Source of the DNA: Fulverythrobacter ferritrahens
GTDB lineage: Bacteria > Pseudomonadota > Alphaproteobacteria > Sphingomonadales > Sphingomonadaceae
Assembly: GCF_020539485.1 (NCBI RefSeq)
Contig: NZ_JACDXU010000002.1
Location: forward strand, 1-64,000
Direction of reading: 5' to 3'
Length of the DNA: 64,000 nucleotides
Shown here: positions 40,032 to 49,374 of the stretch, one piece after another
Layout: the number at the start of each line of letters is the position of its first letter
Numbering within the stretch: the stretch's first letter is position 1
Translations under genes and position numbers: made by a program
Notes under the pieces: model-generated
What the model saw: the letters and a program-made list of their open reading frames with translations, nothing else
What the model was told of the DNA's origin: nothing
The model's database searches: none

Positions 40032-40811
40032 TCAGCCCTGAACGGGCACAAGGTTGACCGCCGAGTACTTGCCTCGTCGATCGACTTCGAGCTCGAATTC
40101 AAGCCGGTCGCCTTCGTTGAGCTGCGACAGGCCGGAACGCTCCACTGCGCTGATATGCACGAAGGCATCCGCCTCGCCATCGTCGCGCGTGATGAAACCG
40201 AAGCCCTTCATTGCGTTGAAGAACTTGACCGTGCCGGTGGCCTTCTCGCCAGTGCGCTGGCGCTGCGGCGTTGCCGCCGCTGCCGCACGCTGCTCGACCG
40301 GGATCACATCGCCCACGATCTGAAGATCGGCTGCGGAAATCTTGCCGCCGCGATCCACGAGGTTGAAAGCGAGTTCCTGCCCTTCGGCAAGGCCTTCCAG
40401 ACCAGCGCGTTCGACCTGGCTGATGTGGACGAACACGTCCTCACCGCCGCCTTCCTGCTGAATGAAGCCAAAGCCCTTGCCGGCATTGAAGAACTTCACC
40501 GTACCCTTGCCGGTACCGACGACCTGGGCGGGCATACCGCCGCCGCCACCACCGCCGCGCGGGCCGCCGAAGCCACCACCGCCGCCGCCGCGCGGGCCGC
40601 CGAAGCCGCCACCACCGCCGCCGCCACGAGGTCCGCCGCCAAAGCGATCACCACCGCCGAAACGGTCGCCACCACCAAAACGATCGGAATCGCCGAACCG
40701 GTCATGGCCACCGAACCGCGGTCCGCCATCCATGAAAGGGTCAAAACCGTCTTCGCCGATATGATCCCTCTTGTCGCGTCCCCGGCCGCGACGACCTCTG
40801 TCAAAACCCAT
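40032..40811 (-). CDS. Two-domain cold-shock protein with Gly-rich N-terminus
   Basis: A 259-aa protein. Residues 1-93 are low-complexity Gly/Arg/Phe/Asp sequence with DRFGGGD and GFGGPRGGGGG repeats. Two cold-shock domains follow (about 101-165 and 192-258), each with the RNP1 motif (KGFGFI) and RNP2 motif (DVFVHIS, DAFVHIS). Double cold-shock proteins are common in alphaproteobacteria, where they bind single-stranded nucleic acids and act in cold or stationary-phase adaptation. The Gly-rich tail recalls RGG/FGG RNA-binding tails. No gene lies in the 251 bp upstream, which fits a long leader. Confidence 0.92.
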   Translation of the reverse strand: MGFDRGRRGRGRDKRDHIGEDGFDPFMDGGPRFGGHDRFGDSDRFGGGDRFGGGDRFGGGPRGGGGGGGFGGPRGGGGGGFGGPRGGGGGGGMPAQVVGTGKGTVKFFNAGKGFGFIQQEGGGEDVFVHISQVERAGLEGLAEGQELAFNLVDRGGKISAADLQIVGDVIPVEQRAAAAATPQRQRTGEKATGTVKFFNAMKGFGFITRDDGEADAFVHISAVERSGLSQLNEGDRLEFELEVDRRGKYSAVNLVPVQG

Positions 40812-41062
40812 GAAACCTAACGTACCTTCACTTCGTCACATATGCTTCGCGGATGCGAGACACCCGGTCGCGCGGACGAAACGCGCCGGATGCGAGGGCG
40901 GACACCCCACTCCCGCCCTGCAAACATATTCCACGTATAACGCAGTTTGGTTTCCTGTGCGAACGATTTAAGCGATTCGTTCTTGACTGCGATTTTCCGC
41001 CCCAAAAGGGGCGCTCGATGCGCTTGCCAGCAGGGCTGCGCTTGGGCACAAGGCGCCGCATT
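40812..41062. promoter_or_regulatory. Divergent control region of cold-shock and terC genes
   Basis: This 251-bp region separates two divergent genes. On the cold-shock side a GGGCGG/CCGCCC hairpin lies at about 40896-40918 within the expected long leader. On the terC side a perfect hairpin CGCCCC-AAAA-GGGGCG lies at 40998-41013. Manganese riboswitch features were looked for ahead of terC and not recognised. Confidence 0.45.
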
Positions 41063-41866
41063 ATGGATATTATCGCGCTGCTTTCCGATCCTTCCGCATG
41101 GGCCGCTCTGGTCACGCTCGTCGTTCTGGAAATCGTGCTGGGGATCGACAATCTGGTCTTCATCGCGATTCTTTCGAACAAATTGCCAGAGCATCAGCAG
41201 GCCAAGGCCCGCCGAATCGGCCTGATGCTGGCGCTTGTGATGCGCATCGCGCTGCTGATGCTGATCGGCTGGATCGTGACCTTGCAAACCCCGCTGTTCG
41301 ATCTGGGCATTTCCGGGGCGCCGGGCGAGCATGGGCAGCCAAGCTTCGAAACCGCTTTCTCAGGCCGCGACCTGATTCTGGTGGCGGGCGGGCTGTTCCT
41401 GCTGTGGAAGGCCACCAAGGAAATCCACCACAGTATGGACCCTGAGGGCGAGAGCGGCGAATTGCTGGATCAGGACAAGGGCGTGGCGCAGATGGCCTTC
41501 GGCGCCGCCATTGCCCAGATCATCGCGCTGGACCTCGTCTTCTCGATCGATTCGATCCTCACCGCGGTCGGCATGACGGACCATGTGCCGATCATGGTCA
41601 CCGCCGTGATCATCACCGTGGGCCTGATGCTGGTGGCCGCCAATCCGCTCGCCCGCTTCATCGAGAAGAACCCCACGCTGGTGATGCTGGCCCTCGCCTT
41701 CCTTGTGATGATCGGCCTTGTGCTGATCGCCGATGGCTTCGGCTTCCACGTGCCCAAGGGCTATGTCTATGCAGCGATGGGCTTCTCCGTGGCGGTCGAG
41801 GGCCTCAACATGATCAAGCGTAATGCCCGCACCCAGCGCGTATCGAACGGAAGGGCCGCCGAATGA
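41063..41866 (+). CDS. TerC family integral membrane protein
   Basis: A 267-aa TerC-family protein with seven or more membrane segments. The acid-rich membrane motif [18 protein letters not shown] is near the N-terminus, and a second copy ([19 protein letters not shown]) lies in the middle. These carry the Asp pairs of the metal-exporting family. Members export manganese or act in metal loading and tellurite resistance. The ATG at 41063 begins the first helix. The longer frame upstream is rejected because it crosses the control region. It overlaps the next gene by four bases. Confidence 0.9.
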   Translation: MDIIALLSDPSAWAALVTLVVLEIVLGIDNLVFIAILSNKLPEHQQAKARRIGLMLALVMRIALLMLIGWIVTLQTPLFDLGISGAPGEHGQPSFETAFSGRDLILVAGGLFLLWKATKEIHHSMDPEGESGELLDQDKGVAQMAFGAAIAQIIALDLVFSIDSILTAVGMTDHVPIMVTAVIITVGLMLVAANPLARFIEKNPTLVMLALAFLVMIGLVLIADGFGFHVPKGYVYAAMGFSVAVEGLNMIKRNARTQRVSNGRAAE

Positions 41867-42300
41867 GCGATTTTCGCAAGCTGGACGAGGCGGTCTATGC
41901 CAGCCCCCAGATCGGGGTGGCCGAGATTGCCGATGCAGCCGCGCTGGGCGTGACGCTGGTGGTCAATAATCGCCCCGAAGGCGAATCGGACGATCAGACC
42001 CCCGGGGCCGAGATCGAGGCCGCCGCCCACGCCGCCGGGATGGATTACATCGCCATTCCGGTGACGATGCAGACCCTGTCGCAGGACGATGTCGCCTCCA
42101 TGGCGCAGGCGCTGGGCGAGGCAAAGGGGCCGGTGCTGGCCTATTGCCGCAGCGGCACCCGCTCCACCCTGCTGTGGTCTCTGGCCGAAGCGAAGCGCGG
42201 GCGCGATCCGGAAGAGGTCGCCGCCGCAGCGGCAGCAGCCGGATATGACGTGTCGCCCGTCCGCGCCGCCATGGATGCGCTATACGCCGCCCGGGGCTGA
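41863..42300 (+). CDS. DUF442/TIGR01244 phosphatase-like protein
   Basis: A 145-aa protein with a dual-specificity phosphatase-like fold. The family start [37 protein letters not shown] and the active-site loop [13 protein letters not shown] (C-x5-R) are clear. Related proteins are linked to sulfide handling, where the domain precedes a persulfide dioxygenase. Here it stands alone, and its ATG overlaps the terC stop (ATGA). Substrate unknown. A role as phosphatase or sulfurtransferase-type enzyme cannot be told apart from sequence. Confidence 0.85.
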   Translation: MSDFRKLDEAVYASPQIGVAEIADAAALGVTLVVNNRPEGESDDQTPGAEIEAAAHAAGMDYIAIPVTMQTLSQDDVASMAQALGEAKGPVLAYCRSGTRSTLLWSLAEAKRGRDPEEVAAAAAAAGYDVSPVRAAMDALYAARG

Positions 42301-42309
42301 GCCCGCCCA

Positions 42310-42711
42310 ATGAACGGCCAGTTGCTCGTATTTGCGGGCTCGCTTGCCGGAGTGATCTTCCTCGTCCTCATCGCGAAATATCTTGCCTTGGGCAGCGATG
42401 CCAGGATCGCGGACGAGGCAGAGGCGCGCGAACTGGCCGACAACGCCCTATGCGGCTTTTCAGCCAGCGAAATCGTGCTGGCAACCGGAGGCAAAGGGGC
42501 CCTGCTGCGCGATGGACAGGGGCAGATCATGCTTCTGGCCCCCCATGGCGCGCGCTTCGCTGCCCGACTGCTGGATCGGGACATCGCCGTCTCGCGTGAC
42601 GGAACCCGCTTGACCCTGATCCTGTCCGACCGCACCTTCCCTCCCGTAAGCATGGATTTCGGCGATCAAGCCGAAGCGTGGGAAAGGCGCATCACGGCGT
42701 CGGAGGGTTGA
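42310..42711 (+). CDS. Membrane-anchored hypothetical protein
   Basis: A 133-aa protein with one N-terminal membrane segment (QLLVFAGSLAGVIFLVLIAKYLAL) and a soluble domain containing ALCGFSASEIVLATGGKGALL and a beta-rich end. I do not recognise a family, although short anchored proteins like it occur in sphingomonads beside terC. It stands in a tight row with the DUF442 and hydroxylase genes, spaced by 9 and 3 bp, so they are probably co-transcribed. Confidence 0.7.
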   Translation: MNGQLLVFAGSLAGVIFLVLIAKYLALGSDARIADEAEARELADNALCGFSASEIVLATGGKGALLRDGQGQIMLLAPHGARFAARLLDRDIAVSRDGTRLTLILSDRTFPPVSMDFGDQAEAWERRITASEG

Positions 42712-42714
42712 ACG

Positions 42715-43659
42715 GTGCCTGATTTCGATCCCGTCACTTACGCCGTTCCCGCCTTCATCCTACTGGTGCTCGGCGAGATGATCTGGGCGCGGCTGCGCGC
42801 CCGGCAGGCCTATGAACTACGCGATACGGCAATCTCGCTTGCCTTCGGGCTGGGCAGCACCGTGGCCGGGGCGCTCACCGCCTCGCTGGTGCTGGCGATG
42901 CTGGTGAAGTTGTATGAGTATCGCCTGTTCGCGATCGGCTGGCAGTGGTGGGCCTGGGCCCTGTGCTTCGTGCTGGACGATTTCGCCTATTACTGGTCCC
43001 ATCGTTTCGGCCATCGCATCCGCTGGTTCTGGGCCAGCCATGTGAACCACCATTCGAGCCAGCATTATAATCTGTCCACGGCATTGCGGCAGACCTGGAC
43101 CGGCTTCATCGCGATCACTTTCATTTTCCGCCTGCCGCTGGCGCTGATCGGCTTCCACCCGGCGATGATCCTGTTCTGCGGCGGGCTGAATCTGATCTAC
43201 CAGTTCTGGATTCACACCGAGGCGATCGGACGCATGCCGCGCTGGTTCGAGGCCGTGATGAACACGCCCTCCCACCACCGGGTGCATCATGCCACCAATC
43301 CGCTCTATCTGGACCGGAACTATGCCGGCACTTTCATCCTGTGGGACAAGCTGTTCGGCACATACCAGCCCGAGCGAGGCGATATCCGTATCCGCTATGG
43401 CATCGTGAAGCAGCTGGGCAGCTTCAACCTGCTATGGGCAGTGTTCCACGAATGGATCGGCATAGCGCGCGACTTGTGGCAAGCGCCCTGGCGGCACAAA
43501 CTCTCCTATCTGCTGCGCGAACCGGGCTGGAGCCACGATGGCAGCCGCGAGACATCCGACGCGATCCGCGCGCGCTGGATGGAGCTACAGGAGTTGGAGC
43601 GACAGGGGCCAGAGCGACAGGGGCCAGAGCGACAGGCGGCCCGGCAACCCGATAACTGA
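42715..43659 (+). CDS. Sterol desaturase/fatty acid hydroxylase family protein
   Basis: A 314-aa integral membrane diiron oxygenase. The His boxes are YWSHRFGHRIRWFWASHVNHHSSQHYN and NTPSHHRVHHATNPLYLDRNYAG. Membrane segments flank them. The enzyme would hydroxylate or desaturate a lipid (fatty acid, hopanoid or carotenoid), but the substrate is not shown. It starts with GTG three bases after the previous gene. The C-terminal tail has a short repeated QGPERQGPERQ stretch from a 15-bp DNA repeat. Confidence 0.9.
   Translation: MPDFDPVTYAVPAFILLVLGEMIWARLRARQAYELRDTAISLAFGLGSTVAGALTASLVLAMLVKLYEYRLFAIGWQWWAWALCFVLDDFAYYWSHRFGHRIRWFWASHVNHHSSQHYNLSTALRQTWTGFIAITFIFRLPLALIGFHPAMILFCGGLNLIYQFWIHTEAIGRMPRWFEAVMNTPSHHRVHHATNPLYLDRNYAGTFILWDKLFGTYQPERGDIRIRYGIVKQLGSFNLLWAVFHEWIGIARDLWQAPWRHKLSYLLREPGWSHDGSRETSDAIRARWMELQELERQGPERQGPERQAARQPDN
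43597..43637. repeat. 15-bp tandem repeat in the hydroxylase tail
   Basis: Two full copies and a partial copy of a 15-bp unit beginning GAGCGACAGGGG lie in the last codons of the hydroxylase gene, encoding the ERQGP repeat. Confidence 0.8.
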
Positions 43660-43722
43660 AGCCGGACAGGAAAAAGGGGAGCCGCAGCCCCCCTTCCCTT
43701 ATTCCATTCCGGCACGGACCGT

Positions 43723-45864
43723 TCAGGGCTTCTCGATCGCGTCGATCAGCGGCTGCAGGCCATCGCCATATTTCTTCCAGCGCTGCACCGCCGTCTTGTA
43801 GATCGGCTGGCGCACCTGGGCGACGCTGGCGGTTTTCACCGGGCGGCTGGACTTGTGGAATTCCAGCATCTTCTCGTCCCAATCGAGGCCCAGGAATTCG
43901 ATGATGCCGCGTGCCTCCTTCTCGGTATCGGCCACGACATTCTCATATTCCACCACCTTGAGAACGCCTTCGGGCAGCACTGCTTCCCAGTGCTTCATCA
44001 AGGCGTCGTACTGGCGATAATAACGGCCCAGCTCGCCCATGTCATAGCTGTGCGGCATGTCGTCCTTGAACAGCTTGGTGAAGGCCGACAGGCAGGAATC
44101 CACCGGATCGCGGCGGGTATTGATGAACTTCGCGTTCGGGAACAGCACATGCAGCATGCCGACGAAGAAGTAGTTCGTCAGCAGCTTGTCGGTGACGATC
44201 CGTGCATCGCCCGCATTGCGATACATCGATTCCAGATAGCCTTCGCCCAGCAGCTTGAGCTGGTTGGACTTCAGTTCCGTCATCATTTCCGGGAAGCGCG
44301 AGAGCGAGGGGAAACGATCGCGCAGGCGGTGGAGGCCCTGCGTGAAATACTTCACTTCACCCGCGCCATAGACGGCGGGGTGGCTGGCCAGGATCTGTTC
44401 CACCAGCGTGGAGCCAGACCGCGGCATGCCCACGATGAACAGCAGCCGGTCACCCGGCAGACCTTCAAAGCTGTGATTGGCGATGAAGTCAGCCGTGAAC
44501 ACATTCTTCACATCATCGAAGAACTTGTGGGTTTCGGCCTCGTTATAGGTGAGCTGCGAACGTTTGATCCTGCCGCCCGCAATATAGTGTTCGAGCGCCT
44601 TTGCATGCTCGCCATTATCGTCCAGCGCCTTGGCATAGGCATAATGGAGCGGCAGCACGAGTTCGCGATTATTGCTGGTGAAGTTCTCCGCGATCTTGGT
44701 CAGACGCTCGTAGAGTTCGGTCTCTTTCGAGTAATCGACCAGATCGTTGAGATTGGCATAGGCGCCGACCATGCGGGGGTTAAGCTCCACGCCCTTGAGA
44801 ATCTGCGCCCGCGCGTCATCCAGCCGGCCGACCGACTTGAGCGCTACGCCATAGAGGTTGAGCGTTTCCGCATTGGAGGGAGCCAGTTCGGCAGCCTTCG
44901 CCAGAAGCTCCACTGCCTCGTCGTAACGGTCCAGCTCGTGCAGTACCATGCCCAGTACGGTAAGCGCCTCGGCCTCCTTCGGATCATCCGTCAGCACCAT
45001 GCGGCAGGCCCGCTCGGCGGCAGCGAAGTTGGTGCGCTTACATTGCAGCCGGGCAGTGAGGATCAGCGCCCGCTTTTCGCGCGGGGCGATCTTGAGCACT
45101 TCACCAAGCTGCCGCAGCGCCTCCACATCCTTCCCATCCGCCGCATAGAGCGAGGCAAGGTTCACATAGGCGTCCACATAGCGGGAGTTCTGGCCGATTG
45201 CCTTGCGCAGCGCATGTTCGGCCTGCTCGTTCTTGCCCATCTCGCGCAGCAGCGTGCCGAGATTATTATAGGCTTCCGGATAGCGTTCGCGAACGGCCAG
45301 CGCGTTCTGATAGGCGTCGATCGCACCATCGATGTCGCCCGTGCGGCGCAGGGCATTGCCCAGATTGTTATGGGCTTCCGCGAAATCCGGCTGAAGCTCG
45401 ATCGCCTTGCGATAGCATTCAGCCGCTTCCTTCATATTGCCGCTGTCGAAACGCGCGATCCCCAGATTGTTATGCGCCTGGGCATTACGCGGAGCGAGAG
45501 CGAGGGATTCCTGCAAAGCCACGATGGCATCCGCCAGATTACCGCTCTGGCGCTGCATTTCGCCGAGGTTGGAAAAATAGGCGGCGTTCTTCGGCGCGAG
45601 CTTGATCGCCCGCTTCAGGCTGGAGATGGCATCCTTCGGCTTGCCTTGGGCATTCAGCGCCACGCCGAGGATGGAATGGGCATCGGCCACTCCCGGCCGA
45701 AGCTTGATCACCTGGCGGCAGACGTTCTCGGCCTGCTTGTAGCGCCCGGTGCCGAACAGATAGCCAGCGATGCTGATCGCCTGCTGTTCGGACATCTTCA
45801 TGGTGCCCTTTTCAACCTTCTGGATAATTTCCTCAAGGCGACGGTCTATCATGGCCTGTTGCAT
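43723..45864 (-). CDS. TPR-sulfotransferase protein
   Basis: A 713-aa protein with about a dozen tetratricopeptide repeats (residues about 20-400; units such as DAHSILGVALNAQGKPKDAI and AEAHNNLGNALRRTGDIDGA) followed by a sulfotransferase domain. The PAPS-binding loop is IVGMPRSGSTLVEQILASHP near residue 470, and the 3'-phosphate loop is probably NTRRDPVDSCLSAFTKLF. The family transfers sulfate or sulfur-containing groups from PAPS to proteins or saccharides. In alphaproteobacteria the TPR-sulfotransferase type is widespread but little characterised. It is monocistronic. Confidence 0.9.
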   Translation of the reverse strand: MQQAMIDRRLEEIIQKVEKGTMKMSEQQAISIAGYLFGTGRYKQAENVCRQVIKLRPGVADAHSILGVALNAQGKPKDAISSLKRAIKLAPKNAAYFSNLGEMQRQSGNLADAIVALQESLALAPRNAQAHNNLGIARFDSGNMKEAAECYRKAIELQPDFAEAHNNLGNALRRTGDIDGAIDAYQNALAVRERYPEAYNNLGTLLREMGKNEQAEHALRKAIGQNSRYVDAYVNLASLYAADGKDVEALRQLGEVLKIAPREKRALILTARLQCKRTNFAAAERACRMVLTDDPKEAEALTVLGMVLHELDRYDEAVELLAKAAELAPSNAETLNLYGVALKSVGRLDDARAQILKGVELNPRMVGAYANLNDLVDYSKETELYERLTKIAENFTSNNRELVLPLHYAYAKALDDNGEHAKALEHYIAGGRIKRSQLTYNEAETHKFFDDVKNVFTADFIANHSFEGLPGDRLLFIVGMPRSGSTLVEQILASHPAVYGAGEVKYFTQGLHRLRDRFPSLSRFPEMMTELKSNQLKLLGEGYLESMYRNAGDARIVTDKLLTNYFFVGMLHVLFPNAKFINTRRDPVDSCLSAFTKLFKDDMPHSYDMGELGRYYRQYDALMKHWEAVLPEGVLKVVEYENVVADTEKEARGIIEFLGLDWDEKMLEFHKSSRPVKTASVAQVRQPIYKTAVQRWKKYGDGLQPLIDAIEKP

Positions 45865-46051
45865 GGGCTTGCTTTCGTCACTTCCTGTGTTTTGCCGGGC
45901 ATCCCGTTGAGAATGGATGCCGATATCGGCCGATAAAATCTGGACGCAATCCTTTGATCCTGGCGCGATGTGGACAAATGCGCGCTCCGATCAGGATCAG
46001 TAGGACAAGGGAAGGCATTGGCCGTAGCGAAACACGGCACGCCACCGGCCC

Positions 46052-46390
46052 TTAAAGGGCGGTTTCTCCGGTTTCGCCGGTGCGGATGCGCAGGGCGGAC
46101 TGAAGATCGAGCACGAAGATCTTGCCATCCCCGATGCTGCCTGTGTTGGCCGCCTGCTGGATCGCTTCCACCGCGCGGTCCGCCAGGGAATCCGGCAGGG
46201 CGACTTCCACTTTCACCTTGGGCACCATGTTGGTGGCATATTCGGCCCCGCGATAGATCTCGGTCTGGCCTTTCTGCCTACCGAAACCCTTCACTTCGCT
46301 GGCCATCATTCCCGCCACACCGATCGCGGCGAGCGCTTCGCGCACTTCGTCGAGCTTGTGCGGCTTGATGATCGCGATGACATATTTCAT
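46052..46390 (-). CDS. PII nitrogen regulator, second copy
   Basis: A 112-aa GlnB/GlnK-type PII protein. The T-loop reads [20 protein letters not shown], with the uridylylation Tyr51 kept, and the B and C loops [12 protein letters not shown] and RIRTGETGETAL follow. It senses 2-oxoglutarate and ATP/ADP, and controls AmtB and nitrogen enzymes. The ATG at 46390 follows GGAG. It lies 234 bp after amtB, behind a terminator, so it likely has its own promoter. The paralogue at 48061 shares the same T-loop. Confidence 0.94.
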   Translation of the reverse strand: MKYVIAIIKPHKLDEVREALAAIGVAGMMASEVKGFGRQKGQTEIYRGAEYATNMVPKVKVEVALPDSLADRAVEAIQQAANTGSIGDGKIFVLDLQSALRIRTGETGETAL

Positions 46391-46507
46391 CTCAATCCAA
46401 CTCCTTCCCCTCCGGCCATGCCGGTTACCTCCCCACCAAAGCAGCAAGCTGCCCCCGCGTCCAGTGAAGCGCGTCAGAATCTGAACGGCTGTGCGTGAAG
46501 CAGGCAT

Positions 46508-46539
46508 AAAAAAGGGGCCGGAGCGGCTGGCTCCGGCCC
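46508..46539 (-). terminator. Intrinsic terminator after amtB
   Basis: A 10-bp stem (GGGCCGGAGC 46515-46524, loop GGCTG, GCTCCGGCCC 46530-46539) is followed on the minus strand by C and six T. This is a strong rho-independent terminator between amtB and the second PII gene. Confidence 0.85.
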
Positions 46540-46624
46540 TTGTTCAGTTTGCGTTCGCAGGAGGAACGTCGTGAGGCGGGATCGGGGGAGGAGAGGAGGA
46601 GCCCCGATCCCGCCAAACCTGGTA

Positions 46625-48031
46625 TCAGTTGTAGGCGCGTTCCCCGTGTTCGCCGAGGTCGAGACCTTCGACTTCGACTTCGGGAGAGACCCGCAGGCCG
46701 GTCAGAGCCTTCGCGATGAAGATCGCGATGGTGGTGCCGACAGTGGAGATCACGATGGTCGCAGCGACAGCCAGAACCTGGGTGACCAGCTGGCTACCGA
46801 TCACATAGTCATCGCCACCCGGGCCACCGAGGGCCGGCGAGAAGACGATGGCGGTGCCGATGGCGCCGACGATGCCGCCCACGCCGTGGATGCCGAAGGC
46901 GTCCAGCGAGTCATCATAGCCGAGAGCGGGCTTGAGCTTGGCAACCGCGAAGAAGCAGATCACCGAAGCCACCGCGCCGAGCACGATCGCACCGAACGGA
47001 CCCGAGTTGCCTGCGGCCGGAGTGATCGCGACGAGACCGGCGACGATACCCGAGCAGAAGCCCAGAGCCGAACCCTTGTGGCCCATCAGGCGTTCGGTCA
47101 GCATCCAGAAGAGACCAGCCGAGGCAGTGGCGACGAAGGTGTTGATCATGGCGAGCGAGGCAGAGCCATTGGCTTCCAGCGCCGAACCGGCGTTGAAGCC
47201 GAACCAGCCCACCCACAGCAGGCCGGTGCCGACCATGGTCAGCGTCAGCGAGTGCGGCGGCATGGGTTCGTTGGGATAGCCCTTGCGCTTGCCGAGGATC
47301 AGCGCGGCGACCAGCGCCGAGACACCGGCATTGATGTGCACCACGGTACCGCCGGCGAAGTCCAGAGCGCCCATGGCGAAGAACACGCCGCGAGCTTCCC
47401 AGACGAGGTGAGCGATCGGGAAATAGACGATCGTCAGCCAGACAGCCGTGAAGACCATCACGGCCGAGAACTTCATGCGTTCCACGACCGCGCCCAGGAC
47501 GAGCGCCGCAGTGATTGCCGCGAAAGTCATCTGGAAGCTGACAAAGATATATTCGCTGATGACCACGCCATCGGTGAAGGTGGCGGCGGTCGAATCCGGG
47601 CCTACGCCAGCCAGGAAGAACTTGCCCCAGCTGATGAACTGGTTGCCTTCGGGACCGAAGGCGAGGCCATAGCCCCACATCACCCAGATCAGCATGGCGA
47701 GAGCGGCAACGGCGCCGATCTGCGTCATGGTGGAAAGCATGTTCTTGGAACGGGTAAGGCCGCCGTAGAACAGGGCGAGACCCGGCAGGATCATCATGAG
47801 AACCAGGACGGTGGAGGTCATCATCCAGGCGTTGTTGCCCGGATCGGGAACGGCGGCGGCCGCTTCGGTAGCGGCTTCGGCAACCGGGGCCGGGACAGCG
47901 GCGACAGCAGCTTCAGTGGCAGCCGCGGTGGCATCGGCTACCGCCTGGGTAGCCTCCTGCGCCCAGGCGGCGGTAGCGGCGAACATGGACGCGCCAAGCG
48001 CGCCGACGCCGCAAGCGAGTTTGCGGATCAT
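46625..48031 (-). CDS. amtB: Ammonium transporter (AmtB)
   Basis: A 468-aa ammonium channel. The first 25 residues form a signal peptide (MIRKLACGVGALGASMFAAT), then an Ala/Pro/Val-rich linker and eleven membrane helices. The family signature is GLALFYGGLTRSKN. The pore His pair lies in GTVVHINAG and DAFGIHGVGG. The ATG at 48031 follows GAGGGG, and an earlier frame start at 48064 overlaps the PII gene and is less likely. It is blocked by PII under nitrogen excess. It follows a PII gene by 29 bp, and both are served by a sigma-54 promoter. Confidence 0.96.
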   Translation of the reverse strand: MIRKLACGVGALGASMFAATAAWAQEATQAVADATAAATEAAVAAVPAPVAEAATEAAAAVPDPGNNAWMMTSTVLVLMMILPGLALFYGGLTRSKNMLSTMTQIGAVAALAMLIWVMWGYGLAFGPEGNQFISWGKFFLAGVGPDSTAATFTDGVVISEYIFVSFQMTFAAITAALVLGAVVERMKFSAVMVFTAVWLTIVYFPIAHLVWEARGVFFAMGALDFAGGTVVHINAGVSALVAALILGKRKGYPNEPMPPHSLTLTMVGTGLLWVGWFGFNAGSALEANGSASLAMINTFVATASAGLFWMLTERLMGHKGSALGFCSGIVAGLVAITPAAGNSGPFGAIVLGAVASVICFFAVAKLKPALGYDDSLDAFGIHGVGGIVGAIGTAIVFSPALGGPGGDDYVIGSQLVTQVLAVAATIVISTVGTTIAIFIAKALTGLRVSPEVEVEGLDLGEHGERAYN

Positions 48032-48060
48032 AGTAGTACCCCTCAAGTGATGCGGCCGGC

Positions 48061-48516
<456 letters not shown>

Positions 48517-48661
48517 TTAAGCACAAGGGCCAGCCCGAATCTTGGGCAGATGCCTATTTTTTAGGCAGTCTATTCCCTGCACACGCGGACAATAGCTGCC
48601 GCATTACTGTGCAAATTCTCCGTAAGATGGCTTGGCCGAGAACAGAGGCGCTTTTTCGGGG

Positions 48662-49369
48662 CTATTTCCGTACTTTGCCCAGTCGCGCCACGGCCCAGAT
48701 CGGCAGGTGGTCCGATGCGGCCACCGCAAGCGCGCTATGATGAACGCCGTGGTCCAGCACGTCCCATCCGCGCGAGAAGACGATCCGGTCCAGCGGGGCG
48801 AGGGGCTGGCGGCTGGGGAAGCTGCGCCCCGGTGCGATCGGTTGCCAGCCGTGGCCGAATTCGCGGATGCTGCCGCCGCGCAGCGACCATTCGTTGAAAT
48901 CGCCCAGCATCACGGCCGGGCAATCCTCCTCGCAGGTGGCAAGATCGCCCGTCACCGCGCGGATCTGGTCGCGCCGGCGGATGCCCGACAGGTCCAGATG
49001 CATGCCAACTACGCGCAGGCGGCGCCCCTCATGCGCCAGTTCCGCCCGCACCGCGCCGCGCGGCTCCAGCGTGGGCAGATGCACGGCATGAGTGCCCAGC
49101 ACGTCGAAATGGCGGCGAACCAGCACGGCATTGCCGTGCCAGCCCATGCTGTCGGGCCGCATCGCGAGATGGGCGATGGCATAGCCCTGCTCCTCCACCA
49201 GCGCGCGCGGCAATACCGAGGCGCGGCGGCCGAAGCGGCGGTCCACTTCCTGCAGGGCGACGATATCGGCATTCACCTCGTGCAGCACGGACAGGATGCG
49301 ATCGGGATCGCGGCGCCCATCGGTGCCCACGGCCTTGTGGATGTTGTAGCTGGCGAAACGGATTTCCAA
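48662..49369 (-). CDS. Endonuclease/exonuclease/phosphatase family protein
   Basis: A 235-aa EEP-superfamily enzyme. The motifs are FASYNIHKAVGTDGR, VALQEVDRRFGR, HLDLSGIRRRDQ, MLGDFNEW and SDHLPIWAVARL, which form the metal-dependent phosphodiesterase site. It may cut DNA, RNA or phospholipids. The start is probably the TTG at 49369, five bases after the stop of the upstream oxidase gene, because no ATG or GTG stands near the conserved beginning. The two genes are therefore an operon. Confidence 0.85.
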   Translation of the reverse strand: MEIRFASYNIHKAVGTDGRRDPDRILSVLHEVNADIVALQEVDRRFGRRASVLPRALVEEQGYAIAHLAMRPDSMGWHGNAVLVRRHFDVLGTHAVHLPTLEPRGAVRAELAHEGRRLRVVGMHLDLSGIRRRDQIRAVTGDLATCEEDCPAVMLGDFNEWSLRGGSIREFGHGWQPIAPGRSFPSRQPLAPLDRIVFSRGWDVLDHGVHHSALAVAASDHLPIWAVARLGKVRK

Positions 49370-49374
49370 GCGGG

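Noticed and set aside
40812-41062. Manganese riboswitch ahead of terC
   Set aside because: The conserved loops of the yybP-ykoY motif were not recognised. Only a short perfect hairpin at 40998-41013 was found.
46391-46514. Second sigma-54 promoter before the downstream PII gene
   Set aside because: A GGGGGCAGCTTGC stretch resembles the consensus, but the spacing between GG and GC is not correct.
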